Assembly: GCA_018402345.1 (NCBI GenBank)
Contig: JAGYIV010000016.1
Location: 124,001 to 188,000 of the forward strand
Length of the DNA: 64,000 nt
Source: Terrimicrobiaceae bacterium
Lineage (GTDB): Bacteria > Verrucomicrobiota > Verrucomicrobiia > Chthoniobacterales > Terrimicrobiaceae
Direction: 5' to 3'
The position numbers were made by a program, and so were the translations under genes. Below are positions 53,593 to 63,304 of this stretch, piece by piece (the first letter of the stretch is position 1; each line of letters starts with the position of its first letter). The notes under the pieces were generated by a model. It had not been told where the DNA came from, did no database searches, and saw only the letters and a list, made by a program, of their open reading frames with translations.

Positions 53593-54296
53593 GAGAATCC
53601 GAAGAACACAGCCCCGAACGCTGCCTCGATCCGAAACTCAAGGATCCCTGCTACGTGAATGCGATGTCCCATTTTTACCGGGGTGAGCTGGGGCGGATCA
53701 TGATCTGGCGGCAGCGGCTCGATGTGACCACGACCTGGGCGATCACGACGAGCACCACGATTATCGGTGTGGCGTTTTCGATCCGCGAGGTGCCCCACAT
53801 CATCTTCTTTTTCAATCTGGCGCTCGTGTGGATCATGTTGTGGATCGAGGCGCGCCGCTATCGGTTTTACGATGCCTTTCGCGGGCGGGTGAGGATGCTC
53901 GAGTCGCATTTCCTGGTGCCGATGGTATCGCAGAGTCCGAAGATTCTGGACGGCGAGTGGCGGCGCCTTGTGTGCGAGGATTTGATCCTGCCGTCCTTCA
54001 AGATCGGGAAGATCGAGGCGGTGGCGCGGCGGTTGAAGAGGAACTATGCGTTCATCTTCGGCATCGTGCTGGTCGCCTGGACCCTGAAGATTTTCATTCA
54101 CACGCCGAAGCCGATCCAGTCGTTCGGGGATTTCTACCACGCGCTCGCCGTGCACGAGTTGCCTGCGTGGCTTGCCTTCGCGGTGTATGCCGGAACAATC
54201 GTGGTCATCACGGCGCTCATGGTCTTCATCCTCCGCTCCAGCAGCGAGGAGGTGAACGAGTTCGGTCGCACAAATGGATCGCTATGGAAGATTTGA
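53589..54296 (+). CDS. DUF2270 membrane protein
   Basis: 235 residues with four hydrophobic segments in two pairs (WAITTSTTIIGVAFSI, VPHIIFFFNLALVWIMLWIE, FIFGIVLVAWTLKIFI, WLAFAVYAGTIVVITALMVFI). The conserved DUF2270 stretches HFYRGELGRIMIWRQRLD and RRYRFYDAFRGRVRMLESHF are present. The function is unknown. It is coupled to the rhomboid-like gene (ATGA) and overlaps mazG by 13 nt. Confidence 0.82.
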   Translation: MRESEEHSPERCLDPKLKDPCYVNAMSHFYRGELGRIMIWRQRLDVTTTWAITTSTTIIGVAFSIREVPHIIFFFNLALVWIMLWIEARRYRFYDAFRGRVRMLESHFLVPMVSQSPKILDGEWRRLVCEDLILPSFKIGKIEAVARRLKRNYAFIFGIVLVAWTLKIFIHTPKPIQSFGDFYHALAVHELPAWLAFAVYAGTIVVITALMVFILRSSSEEVNEFGRTNGSLWKI

Positions 54297-55054
54297 GCGG
54301 GGTGGAGCGGTTGCGCTCGATTGTGGCGCGCCTGCGCGGTCCAGGCGGGTGTCCGTGGGATATCGAGCAGACCCATGAAACGCTAAGGCCGCTCCTTGTG
54401 GAGGAATGCTACGAGTTGATCGACGCCATCGAGTGCGCTGACGACGCCAACATGCGTGAGGAACTCGGTGATGTGCTCCTGCATGTGGTCATGCACTCGC
54501 AAATGGCCGGCGAGCGCGGGGCGTTCACTCTCGACGGTGTGGCCGAGACGGTCTGCGAGAAAATGATCCGGCGGCATCCGCATGTGTTCGGCGACAGCAC
54601 GGCCGATGATGTCCCGCAGGTGCTCGGGCAATGGGAGCGGATCAAGCGCGAGGAGAAGGGGGAAAAAGCAAAGAGTCATTTGGACGGCATCGCCGCCGCG
54701 TTGCCCGCGCTTTTGAAGGCGCAGACGGTTCAAAAGAAAGCGGCGCGGGTGGGGTTTGATTGGCCCGATGTCGAGCCTGTCTACGCCAAGATCGAGGAGG
54801 AGACAGGCGAGATCCGCGAGGCGGTTGCCGCTGGCGGCAGGGAGGAGATCGAAGCCGAGGTCGGGGATTTGCTTTTCAGCGTGGTCAATCTTGCAAGGAA
54901 GCTCGGGGTGGATGCCGAGACGGCACTGGCGGGAGCGACCAAACGCTTTGCGGACCGGTTTCGGAACATCGAGCGTGTGCTTGAGAGCGAGGGCCGCCGC
55001 GTCGAGGATGCCGGTTTGGAGGAACTTGATAGGATTTGGGAGCAGAGCAAATGA
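54284..55054 (+). CDS. mazG: Nucleoside triphosphate pyrophosphohydrolase
   Basis: 256 residues with two tandem all-alpha MazG domains. The first is LRGPGGCPWDIEQTHETLRP, LVEECYELIDAIE and EELGDVLLHVVMHSQMA (the EExxE...D metal site). The second is VYAKIEEETGEIREAV and EIEAEVGDLLFSVVNLARKLG. It removes pyrophosphate from NTPs, cleaning the nucleotide pool and damping (p)ppGpp signals. ATG 54284 starts inside the DUF2270 gene. The next gene starts at its stop (ATGA). Confidence 0.93.
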   Translation: MEDLSGVERLRSIVARLRGPGGCPWDIEQTHETLRPLLVEECYELIDAIECADDANMREELGDVLLHVVMHSQMAGERGAFTLDGVAETVCEKMIRRHPHVFGDSTADDVPQVLGQWERIKREEKGEKAKSHLDGIAAALPALLKAQTVQKKAARVGFDWPDVEPVYAKIEEETGEIREAVAAGGREEIEAEVGDLLFSVVNLARKLGVDAETALAGATKRFADRFRNIERVLESEGRRVEDAGLEELDRIWEQSK

Positions 55055-56055
55055 GGTTCGCCGTGGTGAATCCCGGTGGGCGCGACCGCTCGCAGTCGTT
55101 TGCCGCTGGGCCTGGAAAGCCGTGCGGCGGGGGGCATGCGCCGGTGAATTTCCATGCGTATGCAGCGTGTCTCGGAGGGAGTTTTTTACGGGACGAGCGC
55201 GAAGTCGAGGAGGGCGCGGCATTGCTGCTCTTGAGGAAAAGGAACCTGCGGCAGGTGCTGGTCTCGATCGAGCGGTTGCGGCGGCGGGGCGTGAAGGTGC
55301 TTGTTTCGTGCAAGGAGACAGGGTCGCACCAGGTCGCCGAGTTGCTGGGCGATGTAACGCGGTGGGAACTGTTCTGCGAAATCTGCCGCGCGGCGGACGC
55401 CGTGCTCACGCCTGTCTCGGCCCTCGAGACGCTTTACAAGGCCGCTGGAGCGAAGCGGGTGGAGCGCGTGCCGACGCCGTATCCGCTGGAATTTCCCGAT
55501 TGGAATTTCGGTGCTCCGCTGGGAAAACGGCGTGGGGTTTTTGTGGGAACGAGGGAATTCGGCGTTCCCACGCGGAACCACCTCGCCGCTGTCGCCATGG
55601 CGGATACCCTCTCCCGCGAGTTGTCCTGCCCGCTTACGGTGGTGAACTCCGAGGGGCGGCGCGGCAGGATGCTGCTCAAGGCCCTCCAGCGCGGGAACCC
55701 GCTGTTTTCGATCCTCGAGGGGCCGCTGGCGTATGCGGACTACCTTGAGGCTATGGCGCAGCACCGCATCGTGTGGCAGCTCGATGCAAGCTCGGTGCCG
55801 GGCCAGGTCGCGGGGGATGCGCTGCTTTGCCGGATGCCGTGTGTGGGGGGCAACAGCGAAATCGAGCGGATTGCCTTCCCGGAATTCGCCTGTGGAGGCC
55901 CTCGGGAAGCGCTTGCAGAACAGGCGAGGGGGTTGCTGTCGAGCGATGACAGGTGGGCCGCCTCTGTCGAGGATTCCTCGCGCCGCGCGGAGGAGTGCCT
56001 GACATTCCATGCTGTGGCCGGGAGGTTGCAAGAGATCGTGGCGTCGTTGGATTGA
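55051..56055 (+). CDS. Glycosyltransferase-like protein of unknown function
   Basis: 334 residues from ATG 55051 (MRFAVVNPGGRDRSQSFAAG). The layout suggests two Rossmann-like domains as in GT-B enzymes. The second domain has GVFVGTREFGVPTRNHL and SELSCPLTVVNSEGRRGRML-like strands, YADYLEAMAQHRIVWQLDASSVPGQVAGDALLC (where GT4 enzymes place the donor-site Glu region) and LCRMPCVGGNSEIERIAFPE. No family signature is firm enough to name a substrate. It is the fourth gene of the rhomboid-DUF2270-mazG run. Confidence 0.55.
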   Translation: MRFAVVNPGGRDRSQSFAAGPGKPCGGGHAPVNFHAYAACLGGSFLRDEREVEEGAALLLLRKRNLRQVLVSIERLRRRGVKVLVSCKETGSHQVAELLGDVTRWELFCEICRAADAVLTPVSALETLYKAAGAKRVERVPTPYPLEFPDWNFGAPLGKRRGVFVGTREFGVPTRNHLAAVAMADTLSRELSCPLTVVNSEGRRGRMLLKALQRGNPLFSILEGPLAYADYLEAMAQHRIVWQLDASSVPGQVAGDALLCRMPCVGGNSEIERIAFPEFACGGPREALAEQARGLLSSDDRWAASVEDSSRRAEECLTFHAVAGRLQEIVASLD

Positions 56056-56115
56056 GCGGCACCGCCCGAAAAAATCCGCTGGCATCCCCCGCCGTGCCCG
56101 TTCCATGCTTGAGGG

Positions 56116-56808
56116 ATGAAGAAGCTGGTTGTTTGTCTTGCGGTTCTGTTGTGCTCCAAGGTGGCGTTCGGCGTCGGCGGGGGTTCCGCGTTGCACGCGC
56201 TTCAAACCGTCTCCGCGCAGGAATTCGCGAAGAATGCGACGATCGTCGAGATCAAGGGCATTCGTGGTGAGCCCATGCCTGCGGAGTGGACTGTGCTTCT
56301 GTCCGATCCCTCCGCGCGCGGCGGGGTGCGCGAGGTGGTCGTGGCTTCGGGGCGCATTCTTTCGGAACGCGCGCCGATGCACGGATTCACGGAGGTCGCG
56401 AACCTGCCTCCCATCGACATGCAGAAGGTGTCGATCGATGCCGGTAATGTGTTTCAAAACGTCAATCAGCAGGCGGATTCGGGTAAGATGGGGTTCCACT
56501 GGATCGATTACACCTTGAGGACCGATCCGCAATTGATGCAGCCCGTATGGACGGTGCGTGTCTTCGACAAGCTCGGCTCCGAGATAGGTCAGTCGAAAAT
56601 CTCCGCCGACGGCGGGGCGATCATCGAACCGCTGGTCAACCCCTCACAGGAATCGCGTGGGAAGCGCCCCGGGGGATTGGTCGGTCGGGTCATTGATTTC
56701 TCCGAGTCCACCGGCCGCAAGATCGGCGATGCGACACTCCTCACCGTCGGCAATGTTCAGGAATTCTTTGTCGGCGAGCGGACGGTTGGGCCGAAGGACA
56801 GGGAGTAG
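56116..56808 (+). CDS. Exported protein of unknown function
   Basis: 230 residues with a clear signal peptide (MKKLVVCLAVLLCSKVAFG). The rest is mostly beta-strand-like (ATIVEIKGIRGEPMPAEWTV, MGFHWIDYTLRTDPQLMQPVWTVRVFDKLG, GRKIGDATLLTVGNVQEFF). I recognise no family. Codon use is like the neighbours. There are 60 nt to the preceding gene. Confidence 0.6.
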   Translation: MKKLVVCLAVLLCSKVAFGVGGGSALHALQTVSAQEFAKNATIVEIKGIRGEPMPAEWTVLLSDPSARGGVREVVVASGRILSERAPMHGFTEVANLPPIDMQKVSIDAGNVFQNVNQQADSGKMGFHWIDYTLRTDPQLMQPVWTVRVFDKLGSEIGQSKISADGGAIIEPLVNPSQESRGKRPGGLVGRVIDFSESTGRKIGDATLLTVGNVQEFFVGERTVGPKDRE

Positions 56809-56827
56809 GGCGAAAAGGCTGGCGCTT

Positions 56828-56853
56828 GCCTTTGTGCCCCGATAGGCAAAGGC
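56828..56853 (+). promoter_or_regulatory. Hairpin directly before the RND adaptor start
   Basis: GCCTTTG (56828-56834) pairs with CAAAGGC (56847-56853), and the loop has an additional TGCC/GGCA pairing option. It ends 4 nt before ATG 56858 and covers the place where a ribosome-binding site should be; no clear Shine-Dalgarno is seen. It could be a weak terminator of the preceding gene (no T run) or control translation of the pump. Confidence 0.4.
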
Positions 56854-56857
56854 CCGT

Positions 56858-58063
56858 ATGAATTCAGGTATTCGCGCCATTTGTCTTTGCGCCGCGGTTG
56901 TTTTCGCCGCCGGTTGTAAAAAATCCGCCCCTCCGGAGGCAGGCACACTTCGTGTCGAGGTGACGCCGGTGATTCAGAAGGATGTCATCGCCAACAACCG
57001 GTGGGTGGGGTTGCTCGACGGATACCAAAACGCCGCGATTCAGGCGCAGGTGACAGGCTACCTGCTCACCCAGAACTATAAAGAGGGGTCCACATTGAAA
57101 AAAGGCGACGTGCTTTTCACGATCGATCCGAGGCCCTTTGAGGCTGCACTTGCCCAGGCTCAAGCAAACTACGCCACTGCGATCGCCAAGGCGCAACTCC
57201 AACAGATCAACCTCCAAAAACAGGAGCAACTCTACAAAACGCAGGTCATCAGCGAGCTGGAATACCAGACATCCTATCAAAATACGCAGGCTGCGATCGC
57301 GAACGTCGCGGCTTCGCAGGCCGCTGTGCAATCTGCCCAGGTCAATCTCGACTACTGCACGGTCACGGCCCCCTTCGACGGCGTCGTGGGTGTCTCAAAC
57401 GCCCAAGTCGGCGACTTGGTGGGCCCCGGCGGTCGCGTCACGGTGCTGACCACCGCTTCGCAGATCGAGCCGATGAAGTTCAATTTTTTCATTACCGAAT
57501 CCGAGTATCTCGAGATGGCGGAGCTTTTGCAGAAAATCCAGAACCTGCCATTGGAAGAACGCAAGAGCCGCTTGAGCCTGCAACTTGCCGATGGCACCAC
57601 CTATCCGGAGCTTGGCAAATTCTATTTCTTCAACCGGCAGGTCAATTCCTCGACAGGTGCGATCCAGATCACTGGGCTGTTCCCAAACCCCACCGGCGTC
57701 CTGCGCCCGGGCCTCTTCGCCATGGTCACAGCGCCAGTCAAGGAATTGAAGGGAGCCTTGCTCGTTCCCCAAAAAGCAACGGTCGAACTCCAAGGGAGCT
57801 ATTTCGTTTCCGTCGTCCAACCGGATAACACCATCAAAACCGTGCCGATCAAACTCGGGCCGCAGGAAGGTCAACTTCGCGTGGTCACTGGGCCCCTTGC
57901 CTCCGGCGAGAATGTGGTCGTGAAGGGTGTGGAAAAAGTCCGCCCTGGCATGAAAGTCGACCCGGTGCCCTACAAGGCAAGCGAGCCAGTCGCGACATCC
58001 TCCGCCTCGGCGGCCCCCTCTCCCAAACCCTCTGCCAGCCCCGCTCCGGCGGAAACCAAGTAG
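56858..58063 (+). CDS. RND efflux periplasmic adaptor lipoprotein (AcrA/MexA type)
   Basis: 401 residues; lipobox FAAGC with lipidated Cys20. Membrane-fusion-protein order: the biotinyl-lipoyl halves ([40 protein letters not shown] and [17 protein letters not shown]), an alpha-hairpin in between with repeated Gln/Ala heptads, a beta-barrel ([37 protein letters not shown]) and a membrane-proximal domain ([19 protein letters not shown]). The tail is Ala/Pro/Ser-rich. It links the pump to an outer-membrane channel. It is followed 7 nt later by the pump gene. Confidence 0.94.
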   Translation: MNSGIRAICLCAAVVFAAGCKKSAPPEAGTLRVEVTPVIQKDVIANNRWVGLLDGYQNAAIQAQVTGYLLTQNYKEGSTLKKGDVLFTIDPRPFEAALAQAQANYATAIAKAQLQQINLQKQEQLYKTQVISELEYQTSYQNTQAAIANVAASQAAVQSAQVNLDYCTVTAPFDGVVGVSNAQVGDLVGPGGRVTVLTTASQIEPMKFNFFITESEYLEMAELLQKIQNLPLEERKSRLSLQLADGTTYPELGKFYFFNRQVNSSTGAIQITGLFPNPTGVLRPGLFAMVTAPVKELKGALLVPQKATVELQGSYFVSVVQPDNTIKTVPIKLGPQEGQLRVVTGPLASGENVVVKGVEKVRPGMKVDPVPYKASEPVATSSASAAPSPKPSASPAPAETK

Positions 58064-58070
58064 GACCGCC

Positions 58071-61000
58071 ATGTCGAATTTCTTCATCCGCCGCCCCATC
58101 GTGGCGATGGTCATCGCCATCATCACCGTCATCGTGGGACTGGTTTCAATGGCGGGCCTGCCGATCGCGCAGTATCCCAACATCGTTCCCCCGCAAATCC
58201 AGGTCACAACCACCTATGTTGGCGCCGATGCCCTCACGGTCGAGCAATCGGTCGCCACGCCGATCGAGCAGCAAATGAGCGGCGTCGAGGGCATGGAATA
58301 CATGTATTCCATCAATGCCAACTCGGGCATCATGAGCCTGAACGTCATCTTCGGCACAGACACCGAGCCGACGACCGACCAGATTCTCGCGCAGATGCGG
58401 CAGACGCAGGCGAGTTCCCAGTTGCCTTCGGAGGTGCGCAACTACGGTGTCACTGTCGAGCAATCCCTTTCCTCCCCGCTTGGCGTCTTCGTGCTGAGTT
58501 CGCCGAATGGCGAGTTCGACCCGACCTTCCTGGCGAACTACGCCTACATCAATATCAACGACCCGCTGACGCGCATCCCCGGGGTGGGTAGCGTGAGCAT
58601 CTTCGGTGCCGGCGAATACGCCATGCGCATCTGGGTCAAGCCGGACCGCCTTGCCACGCTGAACATCACAGTGCCGGAGGTCATCAGCGCCGTGAGTTCG
58701 CAGAACAAAGTGAACCCCGCCGGCCAGATCGGCGGCGAGCCAGTGCCCGAAGGACAGGTCTTCACCTACACCGTCACCACGACAGGCCGCCTCACCACCG
58801 TCGAGGAGTTTGAAAACATCGTCATCCGCGCCAACGACGATGGATCGATCGTGCGGGTGAAGGATGTCGCGCGAGTCGAACTCGGCGGTCAGGTCTACAA
58901 TCTGCGAGGCCGTTTCCAAGGCAAGAACGCCGCCATTATCGCCGTCTACCAGCTCCCCGGCTCGAACGCGGTGGACACGATGAAGCAGCTTCGCGCCTAC
59001 TTCGAGCAGCAGTCGAAAGTTTTCCCCTCCGGCTTGAAATACGATGTCGCACTCGACACCACGCTGGCGATCACCGACGGCATGAAGGAAATCGTGAAGA
59101 CGCTTTTCGAGGCCATGGCGCTGGTGATTTTCGTGGTCTTCATCTTCCTGCAGGGGTGGCGGGCGACATTGATTCCGCTCATCGCCGTGCCGGTGTCGCT
59201 TATCGGCACGTTTGCGATTTTTCCGATGCTTGGATTTTCGATCAATACGCTGTCGCTCTTCGGCATGGTGCTTGCGATCGGATTGGTGGTTGACGACGCC
59301 ATCGTCGTTGTCGAGGCGATCGAGTCGCATATCGAGGAAGGCCTCTCGCCGAGGGATGCGGCCTTCAAGGCGATGTCGCAGGTCTCCGGACCCGTGGTCG
59401 CGATCGCGCTCATTCTCGCGGCGGTGTTCATTCCGACAGTATTCATTCCTGGGATCACCGGAGCCATGTATCAGCAGTTTGCCGTGACGATGGCCGTGTC
59501 GGTGCTCATCTCCGCTTTCAACGCCCTGTCGCTCAGTCCGGCACTCGGCGCGTTGCTCCTGCGCCCGCGCACCGAGGTCCGTGGCCCATTGGGGGCATTT
59601 TTCAGGGGGTTCAACAAATTCTTCGGAGCCGCCACCACCGGCTACGGCACAGTGTGCCGCGGGTTGATCCGCAAGTTGGCCATCTCCATGCTGATCCTCG
59701 CGGGTCTCGCCGCCGCGGCGGGAGGAATCGGCGGCACCATGCCCACGGCATTTATTCCCGAGGAGGACCAAGGGTATTTGTTCGGAGTCGTGCAATTGCC
59801 CCGTGCCTCCTCGCTGCAGCAGACGACAGCAGCCGCCGATCAGATCGAGCAAATTCTCCTCAACACGCCCGGCGTGGAATTCGTCACCTCGATCATCGGC
59901 TTCAACCTGCTGAGCACCGTGCAGAGCACCTACACCGGCTTCTTTTTCATCACGCTCGAGGACTGGGGCAAGCGCAAGACCCCCGAACTCCAGGTGGACG
60001 CCATCCAAGCGAGCATCAACCGCGAGTTGGCGGCGCTTCCAGGCCCCACGGCGTCGTTCGCCTTCCCGCCGCCGGCCATTCCAGGCATCGGCACGGCTGG
60101 CGGTGTCACGTTCATGCTCGAGGACCGCACCGGCGGACCGGTGGAGTTCATCGCTTCGAACACACAGAAATTCATGGCCGCCGCGAAAGAGCGTCCTGAA
60201 CTGACCTCTCTCTTCACCACGGCGCTCTGGGACGTGCCTCAGATCCACCTTGAGGTCGACGAGGCCCAGGCGATGATTCAGGATGTCGATTTGAACCAGG
60301 CCTACCAGACGCTCCAGACCTTCCTCGGCGGGTATTTCGTGAACTACTTCAACCGCTTCGGCCTCCAGTGGCAGGTCTATGTGCAGGCCGAAGGCGAATA
60401 CCGCACAGACCTCGACAATCTCGGCCTGTTCTACATCTCGAACAGGAAGGGCGAGCCCGTGCCGGTGAACTCCTTTGTCAAGGCCACCGAGTCCTATGGG
60501 CCGGAATTCACGATGCGCTACAACATGTTCAGGTGTTCGCAGATCAACGCTGGTGTCGCGCCGGGGTATTCCACCGCGCAGGCCATGAAGGCGCTTGAGG
60601 AGGTCTTCGCAGAGACGATGCCCGAGGGCGTGGGCTACGATTACTTCGGCATGTCCTATCAAGAGCAGCAGGCCGCGCAGGGCGTGCCGCCCACGGCGAT
60701 TTTTGGCCTCTCGCTCTTGTTTGTGTTTCTGATCCTCGCCGCGCAATACGAGAGTTGGAGCCTGCCCTTCAGTGTTCTCTTCACCACGCCGATCGCGGTG
60801 TTTGGCGCCTTTGCGGGACTCTCACTCCGCGGCATGCAAAACAATCTCTACGCGCAGATCGGTCTCGTCATGCTGATCGGCCTCGCCGCGAAGAACGCCA
60901 TCCTGATCGTCGAATTCGCCAAGGACGAATATGAAAAGGGCAAGGACCTGCTCGAGGCAACGATCGCGGGGGCGAAACTCCGCCTGCGCCCGATCCTTAT

Positions 61001-61235
61001 GACCGCCTTCGCGTTCATTCTCGGCACAGTGCCCCTAGCGATCGCCACAGGATCCGGCGCGGTGAGCCGTCGTGTGCTTGGCACAACTGTGATCAGCGGC
61101 ATGCTCGCGGCGACATTCATCTCGATCTTCCTCATTCCGGCGTGCTTCTACCTCGTTGAAAAATACTTCGTCGGAGAGAAAAAGGGCGGTGAGTCACCCG
61201 AGCCGGAACAAGTCAAGGACAAGCCCCAAGCCTGA
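58071..61235 (+). CDS. RND multidrug efflux permease (HAE1, AcrB/MexB type)
   Basis: 1054 residues. Twelve membrane helices with two large periplasmic loops, starting [20 protein letters not shown]. The proton-relay residues are intact: the Asp pair 408/409 in [15 protein letters not shown] and Lys941 in [18 protein letters not shown]. Porter-domain motifs [20 protein letters not shown] and the G-loop region are present. It exports lipophilic compounds using the proton gradient. No TolC-type outer-membrane gene follows, so the channel must come from elsewhere. An 866-codon ORF on the opposite strand is a codon-bias shadow. Confidence 0.96.
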   Translation: MSNFFIRRPIVAMVIAIITVIVGLVSMAGLPIAQYPNIVPPQIQVTTTYVGADALTVEQSVATPIEQQMSGVEGMEYMYSINANSGIMSLNVIFGTDTEPTTDQILAQMRQTQASSQLPSEVRNYGVTVEQSLSSPLGVFVLSSPNGEFDPTFLANYAYININDPLTRIPGVGSVSIFGAGEYAMRIWVKPDRLATLNITVPEVISAVSSQNKVNPAGQIGGEPVPEGQVFTYTVTTTGRLTTVEEFENIVIRANDDGSIVRVKDVARVELGGQVYNLRGRFQGKNAAIIAVYQLPGSNAVDTMKQLRAYFEQQSKVFPSGLKYDVALDTTLAITDGMKEIVKTLFEAMALVIFVVFIFLQGWRATLIPLIAVPVSLIGTFAIFPMLGFSINTLSLFGMVLAIGLVVDDAIVVVEAIESHIEEGLSPRDAAFKAMSQVSGPVVAIALILAAVFIPTVFIPGITGAMYQQFAVTMAVSVLISAFNALSLSPALGALLLRPRTEVRGPLGAFFRGFNKFFGAATTGYGTVCRGLIRKLAISMLILAGLAAAAGGIGGTMPTAFIPEEDQGYLFGVVQLPRASSLQQTTAAADQIEQILLNTPGVEFVTSIIGFNLLSTVQSTYTGFFFITLEDWGKRKTPELQVDAIQASINRELAALPGPTASFAFPPPAIPGIGTAGGVTFMLEDRTGGPVEFIASNTQKFMAAAKERPELTSLFTTALWDVPQIHLEVDEAQAMIQDVDLNQAYQTLQTFLGGYFVNYFNRFGLQWQVYVQAEGEYRTDLDNLGLFYISNRKGEPVPVNSFVKATESYGPEFTMRYNMFRCSQINAGVAPGYSTAQAMKALEEVFAETMPEGVGYDYFGMSYQEQQAAQGVPPTAIFGLSLLFVFLILAAQYESWSLPFSVLFTTPIAVFGAFAGLSLRGMQNNLYAQIGLVMLIGLAAKNAILIVEFAKDEYEKGKDLLEATIAGAKLRLRPILMTAFAFILGTVPLAIATGSGAVSRRVLGTTVISGMLAATFISIFLIPACFYLVEKYFVGEKKGGESPEPEQVKDKPQA

Positions 61236-61317
61236 GGCGGAAGAGAGTCGCCAGAAGGTCTCAGTTGGGGATGCCTGCACTTCATTCGAGAAGTCCCAAA
61301 GCAAGCGACTAAGTGGA

Positions 61318-62556
61318 CTACAGGTTTTTTCTGATGATCCGGAAGAGATCGGTATTGTCCATGAAGCCGCTGATTTTCTCGGTGCCGGGGCCTGATCCAA
61401 CCACAATCGAGTCCTCGGCGGTCTCGATGCCCGCGGCGGTCTGTGCGGCGGCGGGTTCCGATGCGGCGGGGCCCTCGGGTGTCGAGCGGGTGCCCGATCC
61501 TGGGCCTGTCGACCAAGTGAAGGATGGCACGCCTTGGGCATTGATGCCGAGAAGTGCCGCCCCGCTGTCTTTGCGGAAGGGGTAGCCATTGAGACGCAAG
61601 CCGCCCACGTTGCGCTTGCCTGCAACGACGATGACGGCAGTGTCGCCGGCGAACTTGGCCGCCTCGGTGATCGCCTCGTCGAGTGCGAGGATTTCCTTCA
61701 GCGTGCGCTCGGCTTCGTTTTGCGAGGCGGCTTTTCCGGCCAATGCGGCATCGACCACGAGGAAATACCCGCGGGAGTTGTATTGGAGCAACTGGATGGC
61801 CTTGCGCACCATCATGGCGAGCGAGGGTTGGCCCGCCTCGGGGGAGAACTCATCGGTGAAATTCAGGTTGTTCATGCTGAACACGCCGAATGTTTTCGGG
61901 CTGCGCCAGGTGGGAACCTCGAGCAACTCGGACTCCGAGCGCACCACATCGAACCCGCTGTCGCGCATTTCCCGCACGAGATCGCGGCCATCCTTGCGGC
62001 GCCCCTTTTCGGATTCCGGAAGAAAATCCGCTGCGCCGCCGCCGAGCAGGACATCGATCGTCTCGCTGGTGGAGAGTTCCAAGGCGATGTTGGGATAGTC
62101 GAGCGCATCGCGGGTCGCGGCATAGAACGCTGCGGCGGTGGCATCCGTCAGCGAAGCGTTCGACACGATCCCCGTGGCGCGGCCTGCGCGGCGTGCGAGT
62201 TCGAGCAACGTGGGAAGCCGCTGGTTGTCGAGTTCCACGCCGAGCAGTCCCTTGCTTCCTTTATGCCCGGTGGCGATTGCGCTCGCCGCCGCTGCGGCAT
62301 CCGAGACCGCAAAGTTTCCCGCGTGAGTGGAGATCAACGCCACTCGCGGGAATCTCTCCAGCGCGAGCCTGTGGTCCGCGCCGCCGGAGTAGTTGCGCGC
62401 GGGCGTGAGGACCGATGGTGTCAGGTTGTCGGCGAGAAAGAGAATGATGGCGAACGGACGCTGCACCACCCAGTTCACATAGAAAAAAGATCCGAGCGCC
62501 AGAAACACCAGAAGACATCCGAGAGCGAGCAACCGGTTCCGAGTTTTTTTGTTCAT
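61318..62556 (-). CDS. Membrane-anchored alkaline-phosphatase-fold protein without catalytic residues
   Basis: 412 residues from ATG 62556 (MNKKTRNRLLALGC) with one N-terminal helix (residues 8-32) and a periplasmic PhoA-like domain. The fold is recognisable from AIILFLADNLTPSVLTPARNY, SDAAAAASAIATGHKGSKG, TGIVSNASLTDATAAAFYA, FLVVDAALAGKAASQNEAER, VAGKRNVGGLRLNGYPF and WSTGPGSGT. Against PhoA, the nucleophile Ser is Ala87 (DSAA becomes DAAA), the Asp/His zinc pair of IDxxxH is Gly274/Ser278, the TADHE Asp-His pair is Lys314-Arg315, and the HTG His is Gly353. Only Asp43 and an acidic residue (Asp269) remain, so it should not hydrolyse phosphate esters. A binding or sensing role is inferred. 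A longer in-frame start at 62655 would read through the tRNA and is rejected. Confidence 0.82.
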   Translation of the reverse strand: MNKKTRNRLLALGCLLVFLALGSFFYVNWVVQRPFAIILFLADNLTPSVLTPARNYSGGADHRLALERFPRVALISTHAGNFAVSDAAAAASAIATGHKGSKGLLGVELDNQRLPTLLELARRAGRATGIVSNASLTDATAAAFYAATRDALDYPNIALELSTSETIDVLLGGGAADFLPESEKGRRKDGRDLVREMRDSGFDVVRSESELLEVPTWRSPKTFGVFSMNNLNFTDEFSPEAGQPSLAMMVRKAIQLLQYNSRGYFLVVDAALAGKAASQNEAERTLKEILALDEAITEAAKFAGDTAVIVVAGKRNVGGLRLNGYPFRKDSGAALLGINAQGVPSFTWSTGPGSGTRSTPEGPAASEPAAAQTAAGIETAEDSIVVGSGPGTEKISGFMDNTDLFRIIRKNL

Positions 62557-62606
62557 GAAAAACAATTGCGTCCGCCGAGGCTTGGCGGCAATATGAATCT
62601 CCTGTT

Positions 62607-62680
62607 TGCCCTGTGGTGTAATGGTAACACAGTGCCCTTTGGAGGCATTATTCATGGTTCGAGTCCATGCGGGGCAGCCA
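62607..62680 (+). tRNA. tRNA-Gln (anticodon TTG)
   Basis: Acceptor TGCCCTG pairs with CGGGGCA, the D arm is GTG-TAATGGTAA-CAC, the anticodon stem GTGCC/GGCAT holds loop CTTTGGA (TTG), and the T arm is CATGG-TTCGAGT-CCATG. Discriminator G and an encoded CCA end the gene at 62680. Confidence 0.94.
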
Positions 62681-62759
62681 CCTTATCTAATATCGAGTCG
62701 GGTGGCTGAACGGGGTTGAAGTGGGAAAAATGGTCGTCGCTTTTTCCCGCGGCCCGAAG

Positions 62760-63000
62760 TCAACCAAGAACCTCCTGCCGCGCCGCCTCGATAACCTCGT
62801 TGTTGGATTTGTTGATTCTCTTGAATGTCATCTCAGAGAGATCGGTTCTCAGGCTCGCGTGTTCCACGGTGATGGAAACCACATGCCCCTTCTCGTCAAA
62901 ATCCAGGTAAACATCCTCGGACAATTCCCGCGTCTCCGCAGGCGTTCCCCCCGATCTCTAGCAAGGCGGTATCTGTATCCTTGAAGCATTTGATTTTCAT
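62760..63000 (-). pseudogene. DUF2283 small protein, one-base frameshift at 62947-62952
   Basis: The start MKIKCFKDTDTALLEI (ATG 63000) and the end LSEDVYLDFDEKGHVVSITVEHAS...EVIEAARQEVLG (stop at 62760) are in different frames. Removing one base from the run of six C (six G on this strand) gives a 79-residue DUF2283 protein (GGTPAETRELSEDVYL joins the halves). DUF2283 proteins are small, of unknown function, and often sit beside a second small gene. That is the case here: an upstream frame ends on its ATG. Confidence 0.75.
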
Positions 63001-63285
63001 CGTTGCTGCTCTTCGTAGTGGTGGTCGAAGAAGGCGTCGTGGACTGTCCGACTGTCAGGAAGAAGGGTAACCCGCTCAACCCGATGGCGCGTGTGCCGGA
63101 AGTAATAGGTTTGCGGAAAAAGTGGCATCGGATGGATTTTGCCGAGGGCAGCATCGAATGAACACCCCGTCCCCCGACAAAAAGAACATCGGTAACTGGG
63201 CTTCCTTTGCGTATGTGAAAACGGCTCGCAGCCACCACAGACTGGGCGGTTCGATCACCTCGAATGGCCGGGAGCAGTCCGACTT
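62997..63285 (-). pseudogene. Remnant of a small gene of unknown family upstream of DUF2283
   Basis: A frame ending PQTYYFRHTRHRVERVTLLP...FFDHHYEEQQR stops at 62997 and overlaps the DUF2283 ATG (ATGA), as paired small genes do. Its nearest ATG, 63128, gives only 43 residues. The same frame continues upstream as FDAALGKIHPMPLF, and one base further on another frame reads EVIEPPSLWWLRAVFTYAKE and AQLPMFFLSGDGVF. The two could join as GVF-DAALGK by removing a base near 63148. I do not recognise the family. It is probably a decayed partner gene. Confidence 0.4.
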
Positions 63286-63304
63286 GTGTCAGAGCAGCTG
63301 TGGC

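Noticed and set aside
58146-60746. 866-codon ORF on the minus strand opposite the RND pump
   Set aside because: It is the exact antisense of a complete AcrB-type gene; long antisense frames arise from GC-rich codon bias, and the product has no family features.
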